This document shows positions 6,346 to 12,879 of a stretch of DNA of 12,879 nt, one piece after another (position 1 is the first letter of the stretch; each line of letters opens with the position of its first letter). The DNA is from Spirochaetales bacterium. Its GTDB lineage: Bacteria; Spirochaetota; Spirochaetia; SZUA-6; DRHE01. The stretch is from NCBI GenBank assembly GCA_016935715.1, contig JAFGQJ010000214.1, positions 1 to 12,879 on the forward strand, in the 5' to 3' direction. The notes under the pieces were generated by a model that saw only the letters and a list, made by a program, of their open reading frames with translations, was not told the DNA's origin and did no database searches. The translations under genes and the position numbers were made by a program.

Positions 6346-7665
6346 ATGAATCGAACTGTGAAGTGCGTCGTTGTCGCGGCAGTGCTGTTCACGATGATCG
6401 GCGCCGCCGCGATCGCGGGAGGCGCCGGCGAGGCTCAGAAGACGGGCAAAGTTACGCTCCGGGTTGCCTGGTGGGGAGCTACCGGTCGAAACGAGAAGTA
6501 TCTGAAGATCATCGAAGAGTACGAGACCCGCAACCCGAACATCACCATCGTCCCGGAGTACCAGGGTTGGGCGGACTACTGGAGCAAGATGGCCACGCTG
6601 GTCGCCGCCAGGAACCTTCCCGACGTCCATCAGTACACGAACAACCAGCTGGCCGAGTTCCATTCGAAGGGGGCCACCATTTCCCTCGAGCCGTACGTCA
6701 AAAACGGCACCATCGCCCTGGAGAACTGGAACATGACGATGGTCGATTCGGGAAGGATCGACAACGACCTGGTGGCCGTCACGATCGGCATCACGGGCCC
6801 GGCCATGATCATCAACATGAGCTGGGCCGAGGAGATGGGGATAGACATCCCTCCGTTCGATGCTTCGTTCACCTGGAACGAATTCGGATCGTATCTTGAA
6901 AAGAACGTGGCGCCAAAGCTTCCCGGCGGCGCCTACGCTTTCGGGGACTGGGCCACGTGTGAGAACTATTTCTGGACATGGATCCGTCAGAACGAGGTGG
7001 AGTGGCTCGACGCTTCCGGGAAATACGCCGTACCCGAAAAGGTCCTGGAAGGGTGGTACGGGCTTCTCGAGGATTACCGCCAGAGGCACATCGCGCCGCC
7101 CCTGGCCTTCACCATGGAGGACAGCTCCAAAGCGCGCGGGGACAATGCCTTCAACCGCCGCAGGATGCTCATCAGACCGACGAACGCCAATCAGGCCAAG
7201 CTCGAGCAGAAGTACATGGCGAATCCGAGCGATCGGGTGGAGTTCAGGCGTCTGCCCATGATCGAGGGCCGCTCCAATCCCGCGGAGTGTCTGATCACCT
7301 CTGCGCTGGCGATCGCCGCGAACAGCAAATACAAGGACGAGGCGGCGAAGTACATCAACTACTTCATCAATGACGAGTACGCGCAGACCGTATATGAAGC
7401 GGAAATCGGCGTTCCCGGTAGCTTCACGGTCCAGGAGATGCTGAAGCCCAAGCTCGACAAGGTGGCTGCCCAGGAATTCGACTACATCAACCTGATCTCC
7501 AGCGGCGACGTACCGCCGACCAAGCCGAAACCGGCAGGAATCTGGGCGTTCGACGCGGAGATCCAGCAGATGAATCAACGGGTGGCAGCCGGCGAGGTCA
7601 CCCCGGCGGAGGCTGCCAAGGAGATCATCGACCGCGCCAACAAGTTCCTGGCATCGATCAAATAG
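6346..7665 (+). CDS. Extracellular carbohydrate-binding protein of the ABC importer (SBP family 1)
   Basis: Secreted or periplasmic solute-binding protein, 439 aa, typical for CUT1 binding proteins. A signal peptide covers residues 1-24 (hydrophobic core about 8-22) with a plausible signal peptidase I site after AIA. No lipobox Cys is present. The mature start GGAGEAQ resembles spirochaetal binding proteins. The LRVAWWGATGRNEKYLKIIEEYE opening and LPDVHQYTNNQLAEF region are family-typical. Many Trp residues in the mature protein suit stacking on sugar rings. GGAGGAG lies close before the ATG, a strong ribosome site fitting the high output needed for a binding protein. Being last of the three transport genes is unusual, since the binding protein is often first. 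A hairpin follows the stop. The ligand is unknown. Confidence 0.9.
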   Translation: MNRTVKCVVVAAVLFTMIGAAAIAGGAGEAQKTGKVTLRVAWWGATGRNEKYLKIIEEYETRNPNITIVPEYQGWADYWSKMATLVAARNLPDVHQYTNNQLAEFHSKGATISLEPYVKNGTIALENWNMTMVDSGRIDNDLVAVTIGITGPAMIINMSWAEEMGIDIPPFDASFTWNEFGSYLEKNVAPKLPGGAYAFGDWATCENYFWTWIRQNEVEWLDASGKYAVPEKVLEGWYGLLEDYRQRHIAPPLAFTMEDSSKARGDNAFNRRRMLIRPTNANQAKLEQKYMANPSDRVEFRRLPMIEGRSNPAECLITSALAIAANSKYKDEAAKYINYFINDEYAQTVYEAEIGVPGSFTVQEMLKPKLDKVAAQEFDYINLISSGDVPPTKPKPAGIWAFDAEIQQMNQRVAAGEVTPAEAAKEIIDRANKFLASIK

Positions 7666-7670
7666 AGATC

Positions 7671-7692
7671 CAACCGGAGATTCAACCGGAGA
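7671..7692 (+). repeat. short tandem repeat CAACCGGAGA x2
   Basis: CAACCGGAGA occurs at 7671-7680 and again at 7683-7692, a 12-bp period, just after the binding-protein stop and directly before the hairpin. Origin and role are unclear. It may be replication slippage. Confidence 0.5.
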
Positions 7693-7695
7693 ATA

Positions 7696-7751
7696 GACCG
7701 GCTGCGTCATGAGGCGCAGCCGGTCCATCTTGCCGCCGGCCTGATTTTTTT
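7696..7751 (+). terminator. 11-bp hairpin plus downstream T-tract after the binding-protein gene
   Basis: GACCGGCTGCG (7696-7706) and CGCAGCCGGTC (7715-7725) form a perfect 11-bp stem with an 8-nt loop. The T7 tract (7745-7751) lies 19 nt after the stem, too far for a standard intrinsic terminator. A competing 5-bp stem, GCCGG (7719-7723) with CCGGC (7736-7740), ends 4 nt before the T-tract and cannot form together with the 11-bp stem. It may be a partial terminator or an mRNA 3'-end stabiliser that lifts transporter output above the enzyme genes downstream. Confidence 0.5.
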
Positions 7752-7812
7752 CTATCGTGGTGAGGATTCGGCACGGCGGGATTCTCAAAACCAGCGGACA
7801 GGGGGAAAAGCG

Positions 7813-9024
7813 ATGCCCGGGAGAGACAAAAGCAGCCCATGGCACGGGGAGCACTGGTTCTGCAGTCCCCACAATTTCGACGATTCATTGGCCGTCGAGC
7901 CCCACCGGGTGGAGCTGCACGACATCACCATGCGCGACGGCGAGGAATGCGCGGACGCCGCCATGACCGTCGACGACAAGGTGCGGATCGCCGAAGCGCT
8001 GTGCCTCACCGGAATACGGCGAACCGAGCTCTTCCTCACCGTTCCGGGCTGGCGGGAAGCGGTGCGGGCGATCATGAGGCGGCGCCTTCCCCTCGACCTG
8101 TACGTGAACTGGCATCCGGGCCGCGTGGAAAAGGCGCTCGATCTGGGTGTGCGCCACATCATGGTGTGGTACTGGATAGCGGATCACCATCAGAAGCACG
8201 TCTTCAACCGCTCGAGAGCCGAGCTTCTCGAATCGGCGATCGGACAGGTCGAGGCGGCGCGGAAAGCCGGATGCACGGTAAACCTGTTCATGCCCGAGTG
8301 CTCCCGCACGCCTCTGGACCAGATCCGTGAGGCCGTGATCGCCGCCGAACGCGCCGGTGCTTCCGCCGTCACGATGGTCGACAGCTTCGGCGTCATGCGG
8401 CCTCCGGCCGTTGCTTTCCTGGTCGCCAGGATACGCGAATGGAGCGGACTGGATGTGGATGTCCACTGCCACAACGATTTCGGCATGTCCACCGCCAATG
8501 TGCTGGCCGCTTATGACGCGGGGGCGGTCGGACTCAACGTCTGCGTGAACGGCGTCGGCTATCGCGCCGGCAATGCTCCCCTGGATGAAGTGGTCATGGC
8601 TCTCGAGGTACTCTACGGAGTGGACACCGGAGTGCGGCTGGAAATGCTGCCCTGGCTGAGCCGGCTGGTGGAAGAGATCACGGGAATCAAATGCGGCTAT
8701 TTCAAGCCGATCGTCGGTGACGGGGCGTTCAGCGTCGAAAAATGGGGAGGGGTCAGGAAACTCGAGGAGGCCGGTCAGCGCGTGTTCGGATTCGCCTTCG
8801 AACCGGAGGTCGTCGGAAGGGCCCCGCGCGTAGTCGTGGGGAAATGGAGCGACGCGGGAGCGGTGGAGAAGAAGCTGGTGGAATACGGTCTCACGGCCTC
8901 CGCCGAGCAGCTCCAGACCATCCTCACCGAATGCCAGCGCCGGGGGATCGCGCTTCACCGGCCGCTCAACGACGATGAAGTGGTATCCACGGCCCTGGCC
9001 TGCGGCGCCCGGCACTCCGACTGA
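7813..9024 (+). CDS. DRE-TIM metallolyase / HMGL-like acyltransferase (isopropylmalate/homocitrate synthase-like)
   Basis: A TIM-barrel metalloenzyme of 403 aa from the pyruvate-carboxyltransferase/HMGL superfamily, which forms or cleaves C-C bonds via an enolate. Visible active-site residues are D37 in HDITMRDGEE (with R41), H218 and H220 in HCHND, and N254 in GYRAGNAPLDE, the usual divalent-metal set. The YRAGNAPLDEVV loop and HNDFGMSTANVLAAYDAGA are closest to the homocitrate, isopropylmalate and citramalate synthase branch. The regulatory domain of LeuA is absent, so simple feedback control is unlikely. An extra about 30-residue N-terminus precedes the barrel. The ATG follows a GGGGG-rich ribosome site. 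No leucine, lysine or nitrogen-fixation genes are nearby, so the acceptor substrate is unknown and biosynthetic names should be avoided. Family is sure; reaction is open. Confidence 0.85.
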   Translation: MPGRDKSSPWHGEHWFCSPHNFDDSLAVEPHRVELHDITMRDGEECADAAMTVDDKVRIAEALCLTGIRRTELFLTVPGWREAVRAIMRRRLPLDLYVNWHPGRVEKALDLGVRHIMVWYWIADHHQKHVFNRSRAELLESAIGQVEAARKAGCTVNLFMPECSRTPLDQIREAVIAAERAGASAVTMVDSFGVMRPPAVAFLVARIREWSGLDVDVHCHNDFGMSTANVLAAYDAGAVGLNVCVNGVGYRAGNAPLDEVVMALEVLYGVDTGVRLEMLPWLSRLVEEITGIKCGYFKPIVGDGAFSVEKWGGVRKLEEAGQRVFGFAFEPEVVGRAPRVVVGKWSDAGAVEKKLVEYGLTASAEQLQTILTECQRRGIALHRPLNDDEVVSTALACGARHSD

Positions 9025-9093
9025 TCGAGCCGGCAATGAAACCGTCGCTGTTCCGCCGGAACCGAGATCATCCGGGCAACCCTGGTACGACCT

Positions 9094-10026
9094 ATGCAAT
9101 CACCTGAAATACGGCTGAGCGCCGTCATCACCGGCTTCTTCCCCGGGAGCGTCGCCGACGGATCCGAGACCGCCCGGGCCGTGGAGGCCTGCGCCAGGCT
9201 GGGTTTCCACACCGTCGAGTTCTTCTACGAGGGGGAGGATAAGGGGCTCGTACAAAGGGTGCTCCGCTCGACCGGTGTTTCTTCGATCTTCCTTCCGGCT
9301 CTGGCCCTGAAGCGGGAAAAGCTCGATCTCGGCGACCCGGATGCAAACAGGCGCAGGGAGGCGGTGAAGCGCGCTCGCGGCTGGATCGACGAAGCAAGGC
9401 TGTACGGCTCGGATTCGGTGATGCTGGTCAGCGGACCGGAACGAGGCGGAGAGGCCGGGCGTGAAGAGGCGATGGCCAGGCTCGCCGACTCGCTCATCGA
9501 GCTGTGCGGCCATGCCCGCGGACAGCCGCCCGGGCAGCGGGTCGACATCTGCCTGGAGTCCTTCAACAACGAGGGAGAGCCGTGGCTGCTGATCGGACCG
9601 CCGGATCGCTGCTCGGCGCTGGCCCGGGAGATAACCCGGCACTGCGGGAACTTCGGTCTGACCATGGACCTGAGCCACATCCTCCAGATGGGCCTGGAGC
9701 CGGTCTCGGTGCTGGAGTCCCTGGCGCCGTGGTGCCGGCATCTCCACCTGGCTAACTGCGTGATCCGCGACCGGGAGCATCCGCTGTTCGGCGACAAGCA
9801 TCCCGAGTTCGGCTATCCGGGCGGGGAGCTCGATGAGGAGGATCTGACGGGCTTCATTTCACGGCTCTTCTCATCAGGGTTCATGAGCGGCCGTTCGGAG
9901 CCGGTCACGATCGGCATGGAGGTCATCACCCGGGAGGGACAGGATCCGTACGAGAAGCTGCAGAAGGCCAGATCCCAGTTGGATCGCGCGCTGGAGCGTG
10001 CCCGGCCTGAACATATCGAGGAGTGA
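9094..10026 (+). CDS. Sugar phosphate isomerase/epimerase-like TIM barrel (xylose isomerase-like, AP_endonuc_2)
   Basis: A predicted cytoplasmic (beta/alpha)8 enzyme of 310 aa. The expected metal ligands of the family are E155 (CLESFNNEG), D192 (TMDLSH), H218 (HLHLAN) and E276 (GMEVI). These enzymes interconvert keto/aldo sugars or epimerise sugars and sugar acids through a cis-enediol(ate). There is no convincing ribosome site before ATG 9094, so translation may be weak or the start may differ. The gap from the previous stop is 69 bp. Its stop overlaps a GTG codon of the HMGL-like gene (GTGA at 10023-10026), pointing to one transcript. Substrate unknown. Confidence 0.82.
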   Translation: MQSPEIRLSAVITGFFPGSVADGSETARAVEACARLGFHTVEFFYEGEDKGLVQRVLRSTGVSSIFLPALALKREKLDLGDPDANRRREAVKRARGWIDEARLYGSDSVMLVSGPERGGEAGREEAMARLADSLIELCGHARGQPPGQRVDICLESFNNEGEPWLLIGPPDRCSALAREITRHCGNFGLTMDLSHILQMGLEPVSVLESLAPWCRHLHLANCVIRDREHPLFGDKHPEFGYPGGELDEEDLTGFISRLFSSGFMSGRSEPVTIGMEVITREGQDPYEKLQKARSQLDRALERARPEHIEE

Positions 10027-10031
10027 AGGGC

Positions 10032-10940
10032 ATGTCGGGAAAATACAAAAGGTATGAGCTGCCGGTCCGCAAGGTTTCGATATTCGAGGTGGGCCCGCGG
10101 GACGGGCTGCAGAACGAGCCGGAGCTCATTTCCACGGATGACAAGATCGCTCTGACCGATATGCTGACGGATGCGGGCTGCACGCGGGTTGAGGTGACCA
10201 GCTTCGTGCACCCGAAGTGGGTGCCCCAGATGGCGGACGCCGAAAAGGTGCTCGCCGGCATCGAGAAAAAGCCGGGCGTGCTGTACAACGCCCTCATCCC
10301 GAACATGAGAGGGCTGGAGCGTGCGATCGCCTGCGGTCTCGATCACGTGGTGACGATCATGAGCGCCAGCCAGAGCCACAACAGGAAGAATCTCAACATG
10401 AGCGTGGAGGCCTCGTTGAAAGAGCTGGAAAACGTGATCAGCCGGGCGCGATCCGCCGGAGTGAAGGTCCGCTCGTACATCGGCACCGCCTACGGATGCC
10501 CGATGGAGGGTGCGGTCGATCCGCACAGGGTTCTGGAGATCGCCCTGGCTCTCGAGCATTTCGGCTCCTACGAAATATCCCTCGGCGACACCACCGGCAT
10601 GGCTCATCCCCGCAGCGCCTTCGAGGTGGGATCGCTGGTGAAGGGAAACCTGAAGGATGCGGCCCTGGCGGCCCACTTCCACCGGGCGGATGGAATAGAG
10701 TTCGCCAATGTCTTGGCATCGCTGGAGGCCGGGATCGATATCATCGATTCGGCCGCCGGAGGGTTGGGCGGATGCCCGTACGCTCCGGGAGCCAAGGGGA
10801 ACATCGCCACCGAGACGCTCGTCGATATGCTCCATCGGCTCGGCATCCGGACGGGGATCGACTCGGAGAAGATCCAGTCGGCCGGGAGGTTCGCGAAGAG
10901 CCTGAGCGCCTACTACAGGGACGAAGCCGGGCATGAGTGA
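10032..10940 (+). CDS. Hydroxymethylglutaryl-CoA lyase-like protein
   Basis: A 302-aa member of the HMG-CoA lyase branch of DRE-TIM metallolyases. The authentic enzyme splits HMG-CoA to acetoacetate and acetyl-CoA. Expected residues are R23 and D24 (GPRDGLQNE), H215 and H217 (HFH), C248 in the signature loop GLGGCPYAPGAKGN, and N257. The distances D24-H215 (191), H217-C248 (31) and C248-N257 (9) are as I recall them for the human enzyme. The residues after HFH are Arg-Ala, where the family has Asp-Thr. ATG 10032 is preferred over GTG 10023 because GAGGAG lies 8 nt before it. No acyl-CoA ligase, CoA transferase or leucine-degradation gene is near, so a non-HMG substrate, perhaps a sugar-derived hydroxy acid, is possible. 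The downstream gene starts within about 25 bp. Confidence 0.87.
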   Translation: MSGKYKRYELPVRKVSIFEVGPRDGLQNEPELISTDDKIALTDMLTDAGCTRVEVTSFVHPKWVPQMADAEKVLAGIEKKPGVLYNALIPNMRGLERAIACGLDHVVTIMSASQSHNRKNLNMSVEASLKELENVISRARSAGVKVRSYIGTAYGCPMEGAVDPHRVLEIALALEHFGSYEISLGDTTGMAHPRSAFEVGSLVKGNLKDAALAAHFHRADGIEFANVLASLEAGIDIIDSAAGGLGGCPYAPGAKGNIATETLVDMLHRLGIRTGIDSEKIQSAGRFAKSLSAYYRDEAGHE

Positions 10941-10964
10941 TTGCGCGCGGCTCCGGGTGAGGCC

Positions 10965-11969
10965 GTGCTGAAGACTGCCGTCATCGGAGCCGGGGGCATC
11001 TCCCGTTCTCACGTGGAGGCCATACGCGTTACGGGCAGCATGGCCGTCGCCGGCGTCTACGACGTGGACCGCGGCAGGGCGGAAGCGTTGGCTGCCGAAA
11101 CGGGGGCGCAGGCATACGAGCGCTGGGAGGAGCTGCTTCCCGCGGTCGACGCGGTCCACATCCTCTCCCCGCCATCCACGCACCGGGAGTACGCCGTCCG
11201 GGCGCTGGAGGCGGGCAAAGCGGTCTTCTGTGAGAAGCCGATGACGGTCACGGTCGAAGATGCAGAGGCCATCGTCGAGGCCGTGGAAAGAACCCGGGGG
11301 ATATTCGCCGTCGGCTTCAACATGCGCTTCCGCCCGGCTTTCCTGCGGCTCGAGGAGATCGTCAGGCGCGGGGATCTCGGCAGGATCCTCAACTTCTTCT
11401 GCTACCGGCTGGGGGCCGGGGCCGGTCTGGGTGGAGAGCGGTACTGGCCCGGCTGGCGCACCGATCCGCGCTACGCCTGCGGGATGACCATCGAATCACT
11501 TGCCCATGATCTGGACATGCTCCTCGCTCTGGCGGGAGAGGTGGCGGACGTTCGCGCCAATACGTCGGGGACCCGGGCGGATCTTCCGGATTTCGACAAC
11601 ACCGCAAACGTCGTTATGACCCTGGCCAGCGGGGCAACCGCGCTGATCCACGCCAGCTGGGCGTCGTACCTCCCGGGGAGCGCCAGGGGAGTCCTGGGCA
11701 TGGACGGCTCGGTTTCCCTGGAAGGGGGGGACATCTGGGATTTCGACGTCCTGCGTCTGCGGACGAAGAAGATGGAGCGGGAAACGATCGAACGGTTCGA
11801 CGACAGGTTCGACGGGAAAAGCTACCTGGCGGAAAACCGCTACTTCGCCGAATGCGTGGACAGGGGGGTGAGACCCCGGATCAACGAGCTCAACGGCTAT
11901 CACACCGTCAGGATCTCCCAGGCCATCCTGCAATCCCATCATCAGCGCATCGTAGTCAGCCTGGGTTGA
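10965..11969 (+). CDS. Gfo/Idh/MocA-family oxidoreductase
   Basis: An NAD(P)-dependent dehydrogenase of about 334 aa acting on sugars, inositols or their derivatives. The Rossmann motif GAGGIS lies at 8-13 and the family EKP motif at 90-92 (FCEKPMTV). The C-terminal alpha/beta domain contains ESLAHDLDMLL, whose His/Asp residues match the catalytic region of the family. GTG 10965 is chosen because it gives the family-typical start MLKTAVIGAGG and has GGTGAGG just upstream; TTG 10941, next to the previous stop, would add eight atypical residues. It is the last gene of the plus-strand run. With the SDR it gives the island two separate oxidoreductases. The substrate cannot be read from sequence. 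Confidence 0.88.
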   Translation: MLKTAVIGAGGISRSHVEAIRVTGSMAVAGVYDVDRGRAEALAAETGAQAYERWEELLPAVDAVHILSPPSTHREYAVRALEAGKAVFCEKPMTVTVEDAEAIVEAVERTRGIFAVGFNMRFRPAFLRLEEIVRRGDLGRILNFFCYRLGAGAGLGGERYWPGWRTDPRYACGMTIESLAHDLDMLLALAGEVADVRANTSGTRADLPDFDNTANVVMTLASGATALIHASWASYLPGSARGVLGMDGSVSLEGGDIWDFDVLRLRTKKMERETIERFDDRFDGKSYLAENRYFAECVDRGVRPRINELNGYHTVRISQAILQSHHQRIVVSLG

Positions 11970-11978
11970 GGCCCCCGG

Positions 11979-12041
11979 TGCACGCCGGGCAGGGAGCCGG
12001 CGCTGCGATCCTGCAGCCGCTGCGGCACCCGGCACGCCGGG
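11979..12041. repeat. GC-rich short repeats and weak hairpins between convergent genes
   Basis: GCACGCCGGG occurs at 11980-11989 and again at 12032-12041. Each copy is the right side of a small CCCGG...CCGGG hairpin (5-bp stems). No T-tract follows on either strand, so this is not a classical intrinsic terminator. It may slow convergent polymerases or be chance in GC-rich DNA. Confidence 0.35.
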
Positions 12042-12056
12042 ACCCTCTCACCCCCC

Positions 12057-12879
12057 TTACAGCCTCTCCGCCGCCTCCTCCAGAACGCCCAGATCCCACA
12101 GCAGCCGGCTGGCGATGTACTTGTCCCGGATGTCCTTCGTGACTCGAAAGGTGAGCGCCGCCTCCTCCCTGCCGATGCCGATCTCGGCGGGCTCGACCGG
12201 CATGCCGAGAGAGAGCATGAAGTTCCTGATCTCGGTGACGTCCGGCAGCTCCTCGGCGATGATCTCCCTGATCTCCGGCCACCTCTCGATGATGACCTCC
12301 AGCCTCTTCCGGTGTTTCGCCTTGTCGTATTTCCCTTCGACCGACTCCCTGCGGATGAGCTCCTCCGCCCCCGATCCCAGAAAGCCGCGGAGGGTCGCCT
12401 GCCACTGCCGGTAGTCGAAGCGATCGACCGACTCGAGAGCCTTGCGCCTGTCGGGAACCAGAGCGCCGATGAAGGCATAGATCCGCAGGCTCAGCATCGT
12501 ACCCACGCCGACCTGGATGCCGTGGTAATCGGGGCGGCCGTGGCGCTCCAGGGCCCGGATATCCCAGATGTGGGAAAAGTAGTGTTCCATCCCCGAGGCG
12601 GGGCGGGAAACGCCTGCCAGGCTCATCGCGATGCCGGCCAGAATCAATCCCTCCATGACGTTCGCCGCCGCATCGGCATCTCCGTTCAGCAGACCTTCGG
12701 CGGATTCGAGGCACTTCCCAACGGACCGGCGGACCAGCGATGCGATCCGATCGCAGTAGTACTCGCCGTTGATGAGATGGGAGATCCTCCACTCGCAGAT
12801 GCTGACGTACTTGGCCAGCATGTCGCCCACACCCGCCATCAGCAGCCTTTTCGGGGCCCGGCGGAGAACGTCGAGATCC
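12057..12879 (-). CDS. Glycerol-1-phosphate dehydrogenase-like protein, AraM/EgsA family (partial, N-terminus beyond window)
   Basis: The C-terminal 273 codons of an iron-containing alcohol-dehydrogenase-type enzyme. The frame stays open to the right edge (DLDVLRRAPKRLLMAGVGD), so the NAD-binding N-terminal part lies outside and no internal Met should be taken as start. Metal-site motifs of the family are visible: the Asp of AGVGDMLAKY, the histidines of SRPASGMEHYFSH, and the His of HGIQVGVGT. Relatives reduce dihydroxyacetone phosphate to sn-glycerol 1-phosphate. Some bacterial copies sit in sugar-utilisation loci (B. subtilis AraM lies in the arabinose operon) without a proven catabolic role. 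It converges with the Gfo/Idh/MocA gene, with 87 bp between stops. It may start a neighbouring unit or belong to the same island. Confidence 0.85.
   Translation of the reverse strand, partial: DLDVLRRAPKRLLMAGVGDMLAKYVSICEWRISHLINGEYYCDRIASLVRRSVGKCLESAEGLLNGDADAAANVMEGLILAGIAMSLAGVSRPASGMEHYFSHIWDIRALERHGRPDYHGIQVGVGTMLSLRIYAFIGALVPDRRKALESVDRFDYRQWQATLRGFLGSGAEELIRRESVEGKYDKAKHRKRLEVIIERWPEIREIIAEELPDVTEIRNFMLSLGMPVEPAEIGIGREEAALTFRVTKDIRDKYIASRLLWDLGVLEEAAERL

Noticed and set aside
6288..6346. ATGAATCGA occurring at 6288 and again at the binding-protein start (6346)
   Set aside because: A 9-base match with different following sequence; the earlier ATG lacks a ribosome site and its frame is out of phase. 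Treated as chance.
6310..7872. A 520-codon minus-strand frame across the binding-protein gene
   Set aside because: Arg/Asp/Val-rich shadow of the binding-protein codons. The plus strand has a signal peptide, family motifs and a strong ribosome site.
7885..9099. A 404-codon minus-strand frame over the first DRE-TIM gene
   Set aside because: Antisense shadow without family motifs; the plus frame carries intact metal-binding residues.
9813..11183. A 456-codon minus-strand frame over the HMGL-like gene
   Set aside because: Antisense shadow in high-GC DNA. The plus frame matches HMG-CoA lyase residues and spacing.
1..12879. CRISPR, tRNA/rRNA, insertion sequence or phage content
   Set aside because: No spaced repeats, cloverleaf-like segments, transposase or integrase motifs, or terminal inverted repeats were seen on either strand.

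Overview
The window is an accessory carbohydrate-catabolism island from a GC-rich bacterium. The substrate-binding protein has a hydrophobic signal peptide followed by a Gly/Ala/Glu-rich stretch (AIAGGAGEAQ) and no lipobox Cys. Together with strong GGAGG-type ribosome sites and sigma70-like promoters, this recalls Spirochaetota sugar-binding proteins. That placement is an impression from sequence style, not a phylogenetic result.

Layout, left to right. A divergent gene is cut by the left edge (bases 1-25, minus). Opposite it is a GntR/FCD-family regulator followed 33 bp later by an SDR dehydrogenase (154-1599, plus). Converging on these is a minus-strand pair: a family 2 glycoside hydrolase and a small PPC/DUF296 protein (4333 down to 1621). 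Back-to-back with the hydrolase is a long plus-strand run: two CUT1-type ABC sugar permeases, the substrate-binding protein, a hairpin/T-tract element, an isopropylmalate/homocitrate-synthase-like DRE-TIM enzyme, a xylose-isomerase-like TIM barrel, an HMG-CoA-lyase-like enzyme and a Gfo/Idh/MocA dehydrogenase (4425-11969). At the right edge a minus-strand AraM/EgsA-type glycerol-1-phosphate-dehydrogenase-like gene converges and runs out of the window. No tRNA, rRNA, CRISPR array, transposase or phage gene was seen, and no gene-free stretch exceeds 300 bases.

How it may work together (inference). The ABC system, whose ATPase is not encoded here, imports a glycoside or oligosaccharide. The signal-less GH2 enzyme splits it in the cytoplasm. 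The SDR and Gfo/Idh/MocA enzymes oxidise the product, the TIM-barrel enzyme isomerises it, and one or both DRE-TIM metallo-enzymes make or break a C-C bond. Two such enzymes in a sugar operon, with no CoA ligase or leucine-pathway partner nearby, is the most unusual gene content and suggests an uncharacterised route for a sugar acid or branched-chain sugar.

Regulation is the clearest non-coding signal. Both divergent intergenic regions carry overlapping, almost symmetric back-to-back sigma70 promoters, each with 17-bp spacers. At 4354-4387 a perfect 7-4-7 palindrome (ATAACAT-TGAT-ATGTTAT) sits exactly at the centre of the two promoters. A related sequence lies in the regulator's own promoter. 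The regulator's recognition helix has lost the usual arginines of its family, which may fit this AT-rich site.
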